64,000 nt of DNA from an uncultured Muribaculaceae bacterium (GTDB lineage: Bacteria > Bacteroidota > Bacteroidia > Bacteroidales > Muribaculaceae). This document shows positions 8,585 through 16,312 of the stretch, in pieces. The translations under genes were made by a program, and so were the position numbers. The stretch is taken from the NCBI GenBank assembly GCA_910578665.1, contig CAJTQU010000009.1, positions 1-64,000 on the forward strand. Direction: 5' to 3'. Each line of letters opens with the position of its first letter. Position 1 is the first letter of the stretch. The notes under the pieces are model-generated. The model did not search any database and was not told the origin of the DNA. It saw only the letters and a program-made list of their open reading frames with translations.

Positions 8585-9708
8585 ATCACTGCATCTATTT
8601 CATTTAACACATGGTCTACATCCGATTCTGTCAGCAACGCATTCAGACTGAAACGCAACCGCTCCGTGCCCGGCGGCACAGTCGGACGCCGTATAGGAAG
8701 AGCCAGAATACCGCGTTTTCGCAAAACATCTGAAAGATGTAAGGCACGTTCGTTACTACCTGCCATAAGAGGTACAATCTGAGACTCAGACAAAACAGGC
8801 TGCCCCGTAATTGCTGATATTCCAGACTCAAAATGCTTAGATATAAAGGCCAGATAATCGCGTTGGTCACCCATATTAATCATCTTCTGCAATACGAAGT
8901 GAGTATATTCTATATTTATCGGAGGAAGAACCGTAGAGAAAATAAAACTCCTTGCCGAATTCAGCAAATACTCTTTCAGCACGGCACTCGATGCCACAAA
9001 GGCGCCTACTGACGCACAAGCTTTGCCGAATGTCCCTACAATGACATCAACAGAACCGATTAGACCATGCTCCTCGCACAAGCCCAATCCCATGCGCCCT
9101 CTCACCCCGAATGCATGAGCCTCGTCAACATACAGCATCATAGCCGGAAAATCCTTTTTCAAAGCAGTAATGTCTGCTAACGGAGCTATATCGCCATTCA
9201 TGCTGTATACAGATTCCACTATGACTAATATACGTTCATAGTCCGCGGAATATTTCTCTAACACCTTACGCAGCGAGGCTACATCATTATGCCTGAATCT
9301 TACAAATGGAGCCCTACTGAGAGTGATTCCGTCTATCACACTGGCATGTACCAACTTGTCACACACTATAAGTGTACCGGGCACAGCCAGCGCCGAAACC
9401 GCGCCTACATTGGCATGATAGCCGGAATTAAATAGTAATGCCTCTTTACCGTACAGAACAGACAACGTATTTTCCAAAGCCGCATATGGTTTCTGTGCCG
9501 ATAGCAATAAACGAGATGCTCCGGAAGAAAAACAGGATGTACGTCCGGCTTCTTTTAAAAACAACTCTGCCATACGACCCTTTGCACCGATACCCAGATA
9601 ATCATTACCTGACAAATCAATCATACCTGCCGGAATATCTCCGTCTGGCATATGGCGCAAACGCCCTATACGGCTATATTCGGCTAAAATGTCTGAATAT
9701 CGGTTCAT
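8581..9708 (-). CDS. bioF: 8-amino-7-oxononanoate synthase
   Basis: PLP enzyme condensing pimeloyl-ACP with L-alanine to form 8-amino-7-oxononanoate (KAPA), the first step of biotin ring assembly. The 375-residue protein has the alpha-oxoamine synthase motifs YVDEAHAFGVRGRMG and GTFGKACASVGAF, with Lys229 as the PLP Schiff-base lysine. It also has the N-terminal IDLSGNDYLG typical of BioF. It overlaps bioA upstream and the bioG-bioC gene downstream by 4 bases each, so the three are translationally coupled. Context separates it from the related KBL and serine palmitoyltransferase. Confidence 0.93.
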   Translation of the reverse strand: MNRYSDILAEYSRIGRLRHMPDGDIPAGMIDLSGNDYLGIGAKGRMAELFLKEAGRTSCFSSGASRLLLSAQKPYAALENTLSVLYGKEALLFNSGYHANVGAVSALAVPGTLIVCDKLVHASVIDGITLSRAPFVRFRHNDVASLRKVLEKYSADYERILVIVESVYSMNGDIAPLADITALKKDFPAMMLYVDEAHAFGVRGRMGLGLCEEHGLIGSVDVIVGTFGKACASVGAFVASSAVLKEYLLNSARSFIFSTVLPPINIEYTHFVLQKMINMGDQRDYLAFISKHFESGISAITGQPVLSESQIVPLMAGSNERALHLSDVLRKRGILALPIRRPTVPPGTERLRFSLNALLTESDVDHVLNEIDAVI

Positions 9709-11027
9709 CTGGCTATCTGTTCGGCTACAAGTTTTATAAGCGCATTGGCCAATTTCTCAACCTGAGCATCGCTTACAGCCAGATACGGAGGCATTATATA
9801 GGCATTATGGCCAAACGGGCGTATCCACACACCCTCTTCCACACAACGGCGTTGAAATGCACCGAGATCAACCTCTCGCTCCATCTCAATCACCCCTATA
9901 CCGCCTAGCACCCTCACATCGCGCACACCTTTCATCTCACGCGCAGGGCTAAGCAGTTCCTTCATCAAAGCCTCTATATGGAGCACCCTGCCCTGCCAGT
10001 CCTGCTGGAGCAAAAGCTGCGTACTGCGCAAAGCAACGGCACATGCCAGTGGATTAGCCATAAACGTAGGGCCGTGCATCATCACTCCGGCATCACCAGA
10101 AGAAATCATGTCAGCAACGCGTTCTGTGGCAGCTACCGCGCTGAATGTCATATATCCACCTGTGATACTCTTGCCGATAGTCATTATATCAGGCTGCACA
10201 CCGGCATGTTCGCAGGCAAACATCTTACCCGTACGTCCGAAACCTGTCGCTATTTCATCAAATATAAGCAAAATGCCGTATCTGTCGCATATTGAGCGCA
10301 ACTCGCGCAGATACTGCGGATGATAAAACCTCATTCCTCCGGCTCCTTGTACCACAGGCTCCAGTATTACTCCGGCCAATTCATCTTTATGGTCTTCAAT
10401 CAGACGGCGCATCGGTTCAAAATCTTCTGGCTTCCACTCCTGGCCGAATCTAACTTCAGGTGACGGAGCAAAATACCTTACGGGCAATGCGCCGCCAAAC
10501 ACTCCGTGCATACCGGTCACCGGGTCGCACACACTCATGGCATTCCAAGTATCACCGTGGTATCCTGTGCGTATAGTGGCAAAATTAGTGCGTTTCGGAT
10601 CATTCTGCGCCTGGACAGCCATTTTCATTGCGACCTCCACCGCCACACTACCGCTGTCCGCATAAAAAATATGCTGCATGCGGTCCGGCAGGATCGACAG
10701 CAATAATTTTCCAAGCTCGATAGCAGGTTCATGCGTTAGTCCGCCAAACATGACATGGCTCATACGCCCTGCCTGCTCTATAAGGGCCTTGTTCAGTTCC
10801 GGATGGTTATAGCCGTGTATCACACACCACCACGACGACATGCCGTCTACCAATTGCGTACCGTCTGCCAGCGTCAGCACACAGCCATGCGCCTCGCGCA
10901 CCTTATATGTAGGCAGAGGGTCATGTGTCGACGTATAGGGATGCCACAGATGCGCCCTGTCGAAATCACTATGGTTATCTGTCTTATTTTCTACAGGGAA
11001 ACTCTTTTTATTCAATGAAAATACCAT
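9705..11027 (-). CDS. bioA: Adenosylmethionine-8-amino-7-oxononanoate aminotransferase
   Basis: Class III aminotransferase that uses SAM as amino donor to convert KAPA to 7,8-diaminopelargonate. The 440-residue protein has HLWHPYTS near residue 30, the substrate-site motif GMSSWWCVIHGYNHP and LIFDEIATGFGRTG. Lys286 in DIMTIGKSITGG is the PLP lysine. Product flows to BioD (5.5 kb, other strand). The gene is 3 bases downstream of lpxH and overlaps bioF by 4 bases, so it belongs to the DUF59-lpxH-bio operon. Confidence 0.94.
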   Translation of the reverse strand: MVFSLNKKSFPVENKTDNHSDFDRAHLWHPYTSTHDPLPTYKVREAHGCVLTLADGTQLVDGMSSWWCVIHGYNHPELNKALIEQAGRMSHVMFGGLTHEPAIELGKLLLSILPDRMQHIFYADSGSVAVEVAMKMAVQAQNDPKRTNFATIRTGYHGDTWNAMSVCDPVTGMHGVFGGALPVRYFAPSPEVRFGQEWKPEDFEPMRRLIEDHKDELAGVILEPVVQGAGGMRFYHPQYLRELRSICDRYGILLIFDEIATGFGRTGKMFACEHAGVQPDIMTIGKSITGGYMTFSAVAATERVADMISSGDAGVMMHGPTFMANPLACAVALRSTQLLLQQDWQGRVLHIEALMKELLSPAREMKGVRDVRVLGGIGVIEMEREVDLGAFQRRCVEEGVWIRPFGHNAYIMPPYLAVSDAQVEKLANALIKLVAEQIAR

Positions 11028-11030
11028 TTT

Positions 11031-11783
11031 TCAACCTTCAAATTTATGCAACGTCAACCGTCCGTTCTCAAACTTAGCATACGAACACATGTCGATCCAT
11101 TCCCCGAGAATAACAGCATGCCGGCCGTCGGCAATAGTCTCGTCGACAAGTATATGCCTGTGTCCGAAAATATAATAGTCTATGCCTGGATTAAGTGCTG
11201 AATATTGCTCGGCAAACACCATAAGCGGCTCTTTGCCACGTCCTTCGTACGGCGATGCCACGGGATGCCCGTGGCGGTTCTTCGAACTCCATCCGCAGGC
11301 CAGAGGAATCGTCCAGCGCGGATTAAGCGCGGCATACATCTTCTGGCACAGCTTATTACGGAACAGTGAGCGCAAAAATTTAAACGAACGGGGTAATTTA
11401 CCCACTCCGTCGCCATGTGTTATAAAAAAAAGCTTGCCGCCTATCTCCCGGGTAAGTACACCGTCCACCACCTCTATACCCAGTTCGGCTGGCAGATAAT
11501 CAAATATCCATATATCATGGTTGCCTATCAGCCATGTAACCTTGACACCGGCATCCGACAGTTCGGCCAGTTTGCCGAAAAAGCGTACGAAGCCTCGAGG
11601 CACGACATAACGGTATTCATACCAATAGTCCAGCACATCACCCACCAGATACACCGCTTCGGCAGTATCTTTTACAGAATCCAGAAAACGCACTACGCGC
11701 ATCTCCTTATCGCGCGGCGACTTAAAATATCTGGCACCAAGATGCAGATCTGACAGAAAATATGTGGCCTTACCCTTACCCAT
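11031..11783 (-). CDS. lpxH: UDP-2,3-diacylglucosamine diphosphatase (LpxH type)
   Basis: Metallophosphoesterase that cleaves UDP-2,3-diacylglucosamine to lipid X in lipid A synthesis, at the inner face of the inner membrane. The 250-residue protein shows the dimetal motifs in order: FLSDLHLGARYF, LVGDVLDYWYEY, LIGNHDIWIFDY, FITHGDGVGK and IFGHRHILVDE. The calcineurin-like fold alone would not give the substrate; size, motif set and Bacteroidota precedent favour LpxH over generic phosphoesterases. It sits 8 bases after the DUF59 gene and 3 bases before bioA, an operon that mixes envelope, Fe-S and biotin functions. Confidence 0.85.
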   Translation of the reverse strand: MGKGKATYFLSDLHLGARYFKSPRDKEMRVVRFLDSVKDTAEAVYLVGDVLDYWYEYRYVVPRGFVRFFGKLAELSDAGVKVTWLIGNHDIWIFDYLPAELGIEVVDGVLTREIGGKLFFITHGDGVGKLPRSFKFLRSLFRNKLCQKMYAALNPRWTIPLACGWSSKNRHGHPVASPYEGRGKEPLMVFAEQYSALNPGIDYYIFGHRHILVDETIADGRHAVILGEWIDMCSYAKFENGRLTLHKFEG

Positions 11784-11791
11784 CAGGCTTG

Positions 11792-12187
11792 TCAGAGGAA
11801 TCCCAGTTCAAGCTTTGCCTCTTCGCTCATCATGTCCTGTGTCCACACAGGTTCAAACACCAGACGCAGATCGACAGCTTTCGGCCCCTCTATACTGACC
11901 AGTTTCTGACGCACATCCTCCAATATAAAGTCCGCAGCCGGACAGTTAGGCGCCGTCAGGGTCATGTCCACATGCAGCGTCTCGTCCGAAGGGTCATAAT
12001 CAATCTTATATATCAGTCCGAGGTCGTACACATTAACCGGAATCTCAGGGTCAAATACCGTACGCAGCAAGTCTATCGCCTTACGGGTGATACTCAATCC
12101 CATGTCGCCGCCGTCATGGCCCGCACATGTGCCGCCAGTCTGCGCCGGAGACTCTATATGTTTGTCATCTACAGTCATTACAGTCAA
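11792..12187 (-). CDS. DUF59/MIP18-family Fe-S assembly protein (SufT-like)
   Basis: A 131-residue protein. From about residue 37 onward it matches the DUF59 family, whose members (SufT/YitW, MIP18) help mature iron-sulfur proteins. Visible motifs are VFDPEIPVNVYDLGLIYKID and MTLTAPNCPAADFI, the latter with the conserved reactive Cys. The first 35 residues are hydrophilic and poorly conserved-looking; a later Met start is possible. It heads the minus-strand operon with lpxH and bioAF. Biotin synthase (BioB) is an Fe-S enzyme, so a functional link to biotin is plausible but not shown. Confidence 0.82.
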   Translation of the reverse strand: MTVMTVDDKHIESPAQTGGTCAGHDGGDMGLSITRKAIDLLRTVFDPEIPVNVYDLGLIYKIDYDPSDETLHVDMTLTAPNCPAADFILEDVRQKLVSIEGPKAVDLRLVFEPVWTQDMMSEEAKLELGFL

Positions 12188-12218
12188 ATTTAAAGGTCTT
12201 ACCGACCATTATCACTAT

Positions 12219-12227
12219 GCAAAATTA
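12219..12227 (-). promoter_or_regulatory. -7 element for the DUF59-lpxH-bioA-bioF operon
   Basis: Reading leftward, TAATTTTGC lies 32 bases before the DUF59 start codon and matches the -7 consensus. A TTTG at 12247-12244 is only 16 bases upstream, shorter than usual, so the -33 element is uncertain. No biotin operator (BirA site) is evident. Confidence 0.45.
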
Positions 12228-12270
12228 GCAAAAAAATCGCACACAAAAGAGCCTGTTCAATTTTTTTGAC

Positions 12271-12278
12271 TAACTTTG
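12271..12278 (+). promoter_or_regulatory. -7 element for the first barrel gene
   Basis: TAACTTTG lies 43 bases before the ATG at 12321 and fits the -7 consensus. No TTG is present at the usual -33 spacing. Confidence 0.4.
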
Positions 12279-12320
12279 TAACTCAAACTAATTTTGTTGT
12301 AAAACTTACTCAGTGCTCTT

Positions 12321-12944
12321 ATGAAAATTTTCTGGAAAACTATCCTTGTGGCCATAATCGCAATGGCAGGCGTGGGGCAGGCCAGCGCCCAGTTTCGTTT
12401 CGGTATAAAGGCCGGCGTAAACCTCAACAGCCTGCACTTCTCCAATGTAAAAGAAAACCTCTCCAAAGACAACGGATGTGGATTTACGGGCGGTATCATG
12501 ACCGAATTCCAGGTACCGATCATCGGATTATGCCTTGACGCCTCATTAATGTATACACACATGTCTGCATCTTCAGATATATATACAACTGACGAAAGCG
12601 GAACTATATCAGACAAACCCCTCGCCCAAAACAAAAACTTCCTTGAAGTACCCATCAACCTTAAATACAAACTGGGTCTGCCCGTGATCCATCCGTATAT
12701 CTTCACCGGCCCCTCGTTCGCATTCAAACTCGGCGGTGACAACGATGTATTCAAGACAAAGACATTTCAGTGCGCCTGGAACGTAGGCCTCGGTGTCGAA
12801 CTCTTTTCTCATTTGCAGCTCAGCGGCAGCTACGGATTCGGCATGAACAATATCATGAAGACTGCCGGAATTGTCTCAAACACTTCTAACGACATCAAAC
12901 TTAAAAATAACTACTGGACCATTACGGCAGCCTATCTTTTTTAA
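12321..12944 (+). CDS. Outer-membrane beta-barrel protein (PorT-like / OMP_b-brl_2)
   Basis: A 207-residue exported protein. A signal peptide with a cut after QASAQ (about residue 24) is followed by FRFGIKAGVNLNSLHF, the opening of small 8-strand barrels of this family. Alternating hydrophobic strands continue to the C-terminus, which ends in the aromatic residue typical of outer-membrane proteins (TAAYLF). The cargo or role is unknown. It is followed 70 bases later by a related barrel gene, and the two are probably paralogues. Start chosen at the ATG with the signal peptide directly after it. Confidence 0.8.
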   Translation: MKIFWKTILVAIIAMAGVGQASAQFRFGIKAGVNLNSLHFSNVKENLSKDNGCGFTGGIMTEFQVPIIGLCLDASLMYTHMSASSDIYTTDESGTISDKPLAQNKNFLEVPINLKYKLGLPVIHPYIFTGPSFAFKLGGDNDVFKTKTFQCAWNVGLGVELFSHLQLSGSYGFGMNNIMKTAGIVSNTSNDIKLKNNYWTITAAYLF

Positions 12945-12961
12945 TATTTAAACAATAACGC

Positions 12962-12996
12962 TTCGCAACCGGGTGCATGCTATCCCCGGTTGCGAA
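12962..12996 (+). terminator. Hairpin between the two barrel genes
   Basis: TTCGCAACCGGG (12962-12973) pairs perfectly with CCCGGTTGCGAA (12985-12996) around an 11-base loop. No U-tract follows, so it may be a processing or attenuation site rather than a complete terminator. Confidence 0.5.
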
Positions 12997-13014
12997 CTTC
13001 AATTTATACCAAAT

Positions 13015-13623
13015 ATGAAAAAATTGTTCTTAAGCCTGCTACTGGCCGTTACAGCCCTCAGTGCTTTTGCCGACTTCCGCTGGGGCGCGACAGCAGGCTT
13101 CAACTATGAAAAATACCATTTCAAACAGAAATTAATGCAGATAGACCCGTCACCAGGCTTCAGCGTGGGTGTGATAGGTGAAATGATGTTCCCCGGCATA
13201 GGTTTTGGTATCGACTTCGGTATGAACTACCAGATGCACGGATCAAAACTGCATTTTGGTGACAAACTAGTATGGTCCAGCGAGGGATACGGGACCGAGC
13301 AGAGCTACATGCACATCCTGCAAATCCCGATCAACCTGCGTTTCAAATACACACGCCTGAACGGTTTAGAACAGAAAATAGCTCCGTTCGTCTTCGCCGG
13401 ACCTGTATTCAATATTAACCTAGGCCATAATTCGGTGCCTCCTCTTGAATATTCCGGTGGCTCGATAGGCGTACAATGCGCTGTCGGCGCCGAAATCATG
13501 CGCCGCTTCCAACTATCAGCCGGCTACTACTGGGGGCTTACTTACGAGGCACGCACACGCAAACTTGAGAATTTCAGCCAGCGTCCCGAAGGATGGCAGG
13601 TTAAGGCCACCTGTTTCTTCTAA
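13015..13623 (+). CDS. Outer-membrane beta-barrel protein, second copy
   Basis: A 202-residue exported barrel of the same type as its upstream neighbour. The signal peptide MKKLFLSLLLAVTALSAFA is followed by DFRWGATAGFNYEKYHF. The start at 13015 is chosen because the signal peptide begins there; the earlier in-frame ATG at 12973 lies in the loop of the intergenic hairpin and adds an unconvincing 14 residues. The C-terminus ends WQVKATCFF, with a terminal Phe as expected for BAM recognition. Its stop is 9 bases before priA, so the three genes may be cotranscribed. Function beyond outer-membrane location is unknown. Confidence 0.8.
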   Translation: MKKLFLSLLLAVTALSAFADFRWGATAGFNYEKYHFKQKLMQIDPSPGFSVGVIGEMMFPGIGFGIDFGMNYQMHGSKLHFGDKLVWSSEGYGTEQSYMHILQIPINLRFKYTRLNGLEQKIAPFVFAGPVFNINLGHNSVPPLEYSGGSIGVQCAVGAEIMRRFQLSAGYYWGLTYEARTRKLENFSQRPEGWQVKATCFF

Positions 13624-13632
13624 ACACACCGT

Positions 13633-16101
13633 ATGCCGCGTTTTGCAGACATCATACTCCCGTTACCGCTGTATTCCTCTTTCACATATGCCGTACCTGA
13701 TGAATTTTCAGATACGGTCAGAATCGGAAGCAGGGTGCTCGTGCAGTTTGGCAAACGTAAGTGTAACACCGGCATCGTAGAATCTCTCCACGACAACGCC
13801 CCTAAAAACTTCGCTCCTAAAGAGATACTCGCCCTTCTTGACACCGAGCCGGTCCTGCGCTCACCGCAGCTGAAATTCTGGAACTGGATAAGTTCTTATT
13901 ACCTGTGTGCCCCGGGCGATGTGATGAAAGCGGCTCTCCCTGCCGCTCTAAAGGTAGAGAGCGAGACATGGGTGTCTGTAAACACGGACTTTACTCCCGG
14001 CGATACCGCGTTATCAGAACGGCAGGCCGCGCTCTATGCTTTCATTTCTCATGAGAAACGTGTCCGCATATCTGAGATTGAACGCAAAGTCAAAATACCC
14101 AATGTCAGGGCGCTCATAAGCCGAATGCTTGACAAAGAGATATTAGCAATAGCCGAACGGGTGATAGATAAATATGTATCCCGTAAGGTTACCATGCTGA
14201 CCCTGCAATGCGAACGCGGCGACACAGCCGGTCTGCACTCACTGTTTGACAAAATAGGCCGAGCGCGAAAACAGGAAAAACTACTCATTGCCTATCTGGA
14301 CGCATCAGGCTGGATGCACTCCCATCTTCCTCTACGTCCTGTGGACAAAGCCGGTCTCTTGCAACGTTCCGAATGCTCGGCATCTATACTAAATGCACTA
14401 ATCGACAAAGGAGTGCTTATTGCCGAACAAGTTGAAATCAACAGATTCTCTGCCATAACACCGCAGAAAGACGTTATCCTGCCAGTATTATCCGAGGTGC
14501 AGGCTAAAGCGCTGCACGACATACGCACCTCTATGTCGGCCAGACAGGTCACATTGCTACGCGGTGTCACAGGAAGCGGCAAGACAGAAATATATTCACA
14601 TCTCATAGCCGACAGTCTCGAACACGGCGACCAGGTATTGTTTCTTGTGCCTGAAATAAGCCTGACAACCCAGCTTACCACACGGCTGAGGCTCATATTC
14701 GGAGACAAACTGCTGGTATACCATTCCAAATTTTCCGATAATGAGCGTGTAGACATATGGCACAGATTGCTGCACTCACAGGAACCTATGGTTATACTCG
14801 GTGTCCGTTCATCGGTCTTCCTGCCGTTCGCGCGCCTCGGTCTTATAGTGATAGACGAAGAGCACGAGGCAAGCTACAAGCAATATGATCCGGCTCCTCG
14901 CTATAATGCCCGCGATGCGGCCATCATGCTCGCCACAATGCATGGCGCCAAGGTGCTGCTGGGCAGTGCCACACCGTCTGTAGAGACCTATTATAAAGCA
15001 CAGAGTGGTAAATACGGACTGGTAGAATTATTGGAACGCTACGGATCGGTCAAGCTCCCCGAGGTAGAAATAGTGGATATGCGCAGCCAGCGCAAACAGA
15101 AACAAAACAACGGTATTTTTTCTGCTCCGCTGGTAAAAGCCCTGCGCGACACGCTGGAATCACGGCACCAGGCAATTATTTTTCAAAACAGACGGGGATA
15201 CGCGCCGATGGTCATATGCCACGAATGTGGATGGACACCCAAATGTACCAACTGCGATGTGTCTCTCGTATATCACAAACACACCAACGAACTGCGGTGC
15301 CATTATTGTGGTTATTCCGTCACTCTGCCCGGCGTATGCCCGGCATGCGGCAGCAACGCGCTCGATGCGTTCGGCTACGGCACTGAGCGCATAGCCGGCG
15401 ATATCAACGAGATTTTGCCGGATGCCAGGGTGACACGCATGGATATGGACACTACGCGCAATAAAGACAGCTACGAACAAATAATAGAGCGCTTTTCAGC
15501 TAAAGAGACCGATCTGCTGGTGGGCACGCAGATGGTGAGCAAAGGTCTGGACTTCGAGAACGTCAAACTGGTAGGAATCGTCAACGCCGAAACAATATTG
15601 AATTTCCCGGATTTCCGTAGCGACGAACGTGCATTTAATATGCTGGAACAGGTGTCCGGACGCGCCGGACGGCACGGAGAACCAGGCAAGGTAATCATAC
15701 AGACCGTAGAGCCGGACAATGCCATATTGGCCCGTGTAGTAGCCCATGACTATGAGGGATACTATACACACGAACTACGTGAACGCGAAGAATACCTATA
15801 TCCGCCGTTCACCAAAGTAATCAACATATACCTGCGTTCTAAAAATGAGAATACGCTCATCAAGATGGCTGTAGAATATACCAAGGCCTTGCAGGCTGTG
15901 TTCGGCCGCCGTGTACTTGGTCCGGAGAAGCCACACGTGGGAAGAATAAGCAATTACCATATCCGTTCTCTCATGCTCAAGATTGAAGCGGCAGCTTCAA
16001 TGAACAAGGTAAAACAATTGCTTCGTGACATACATGTGAGCATGTGCTCGCATCCTGAAATGCGCGCAATACTGCTGCATTACGATGTCGATCCGGTATA
16101 G
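13633..16101 (+). CDS. priA: Primosomal replication-restart helicase PriA
   Basis: Superfamily 2 3'-5' DNA helicase that recognises stalled forks and reloads the replisome. The 822-residue protein starts with the 3'-DNA binding domain (MPRFADIILPLPLYSSFTYA). Walker A is LRGVTGSGKTEIYSH (about 310-325) and the DEAH-type box is VIDEEHEASYKQYDPAPRYN. A zinc-binding insertion has paired cysteines (CHECGW, CTNC, CHYC, CPACGS; about 525-575), followed by helicase motifs V-VI (LVGTQMVSKGLDFENV, EQVSGRAGRHG). All hallmark motifs are intact. The gene follows two barrel genes with a 9-base gap and converges on the barrel gene at 16.3 kb. Confidence 0.96.
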   Translation: MPRFADIILPLPLYSSFTYAVPDEFSDTVRIGSRVLVQFGKRKCNTGIVESLHDNAPKNFAPKEILALLDTEPVLRSPQLKFWNWISSYYLCAPGDVMKAALPAALKVESETWVSVNTDFTPGDTALSERQAALYAFISHEKRVRISEIERKVKIPNVRALISRMLDKEILAIAERVIDKYVSRKVTMLTLQCERGDTAGLHSLFDKIGRARKQEKLLIAYLDASGWMHSHLPLRPVDKAGLLQRSECSASILNALIDKGVLIAEQVEINRFSAITPQKDVILPVLSEVQAKALHDIRTSMSARQVTLLRGVTGSGKTEIYSHLIADSLEHGDQVLFLVPEISLTTQLTTRLRLIFGDKLLVYHSKFSDNERVDIWHRLLHSQEPMVILGVRSSVFLPFARLGLIVIDEEHEASYKQYDPAPRYNARDAAIMLATMHGAKVLLGSATPSVETYYKAQSGKYGLVELLERYGSVKLPEVEIVDMRSQRKQKQNNGIFSAPLVKALRDTLESRHQAIIFQNRRGYAPMVICHECGWTPKCTNCDVSLVYHKHTNELRCHYCGYSVTLPGVCPACGSNALDAFGYGTERIAGDINEILPDARVTRMDMDTTRNKDSYEQIIERFSAKETDLLVGTQMVSKGLDFENVKLVGIVNAETILNFPDFRSDERAFNMLEQVSGRAGRHGEPGKVIIQTVEPDNAILARVVAHDYEGYYTHELREREEYLYPPFTKVINIYLRSKNENTLIKMAVEYTKALQAVFGRRVLGPEKPHVGRISNYHIRSLMLKIEAAASMNKVKQLLRDIHVSMCSHPEMRAILLHYDVDPV

Positions 16102-16273
16102 CAGCCTTCCACTGCTATGATACAGCGTGTGCCAACCACCAGAATTATTACGATGCACCACGCATAATACACACCACATAAATAATAATACAGTCTTTAT
16201 CTCATACTCATACAAAAAAGTTATGGAAAATGACGGCTATCGTGCAGGAGGCAAAATAACATAATACAAATAA

Positions 16274-16299
16274 GCTGCCGCAAACATATTCACGACAGC
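16274..16299 (-). terminator. Hairpin terminator after the large barrel gene
   Basis: Read leftward, GCTGTCG and CGGCAGC pair (one G-U) around a 12-base loop and are followed by TTATTTGTATT. It lies 14 bases past the stop of the minus-strand barrel gene. Confidence 0.55.
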
Positions 16300-16312
16300 C
16301 TATCATAAATAT

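Noticed and set aside
16222..16263. Thirteen-codon open frame starting with ATG between priA and the barrel gene
   Set aside because: Too short, no ribosome site and no neighbouring gene to lead; indistinguishable from chance.
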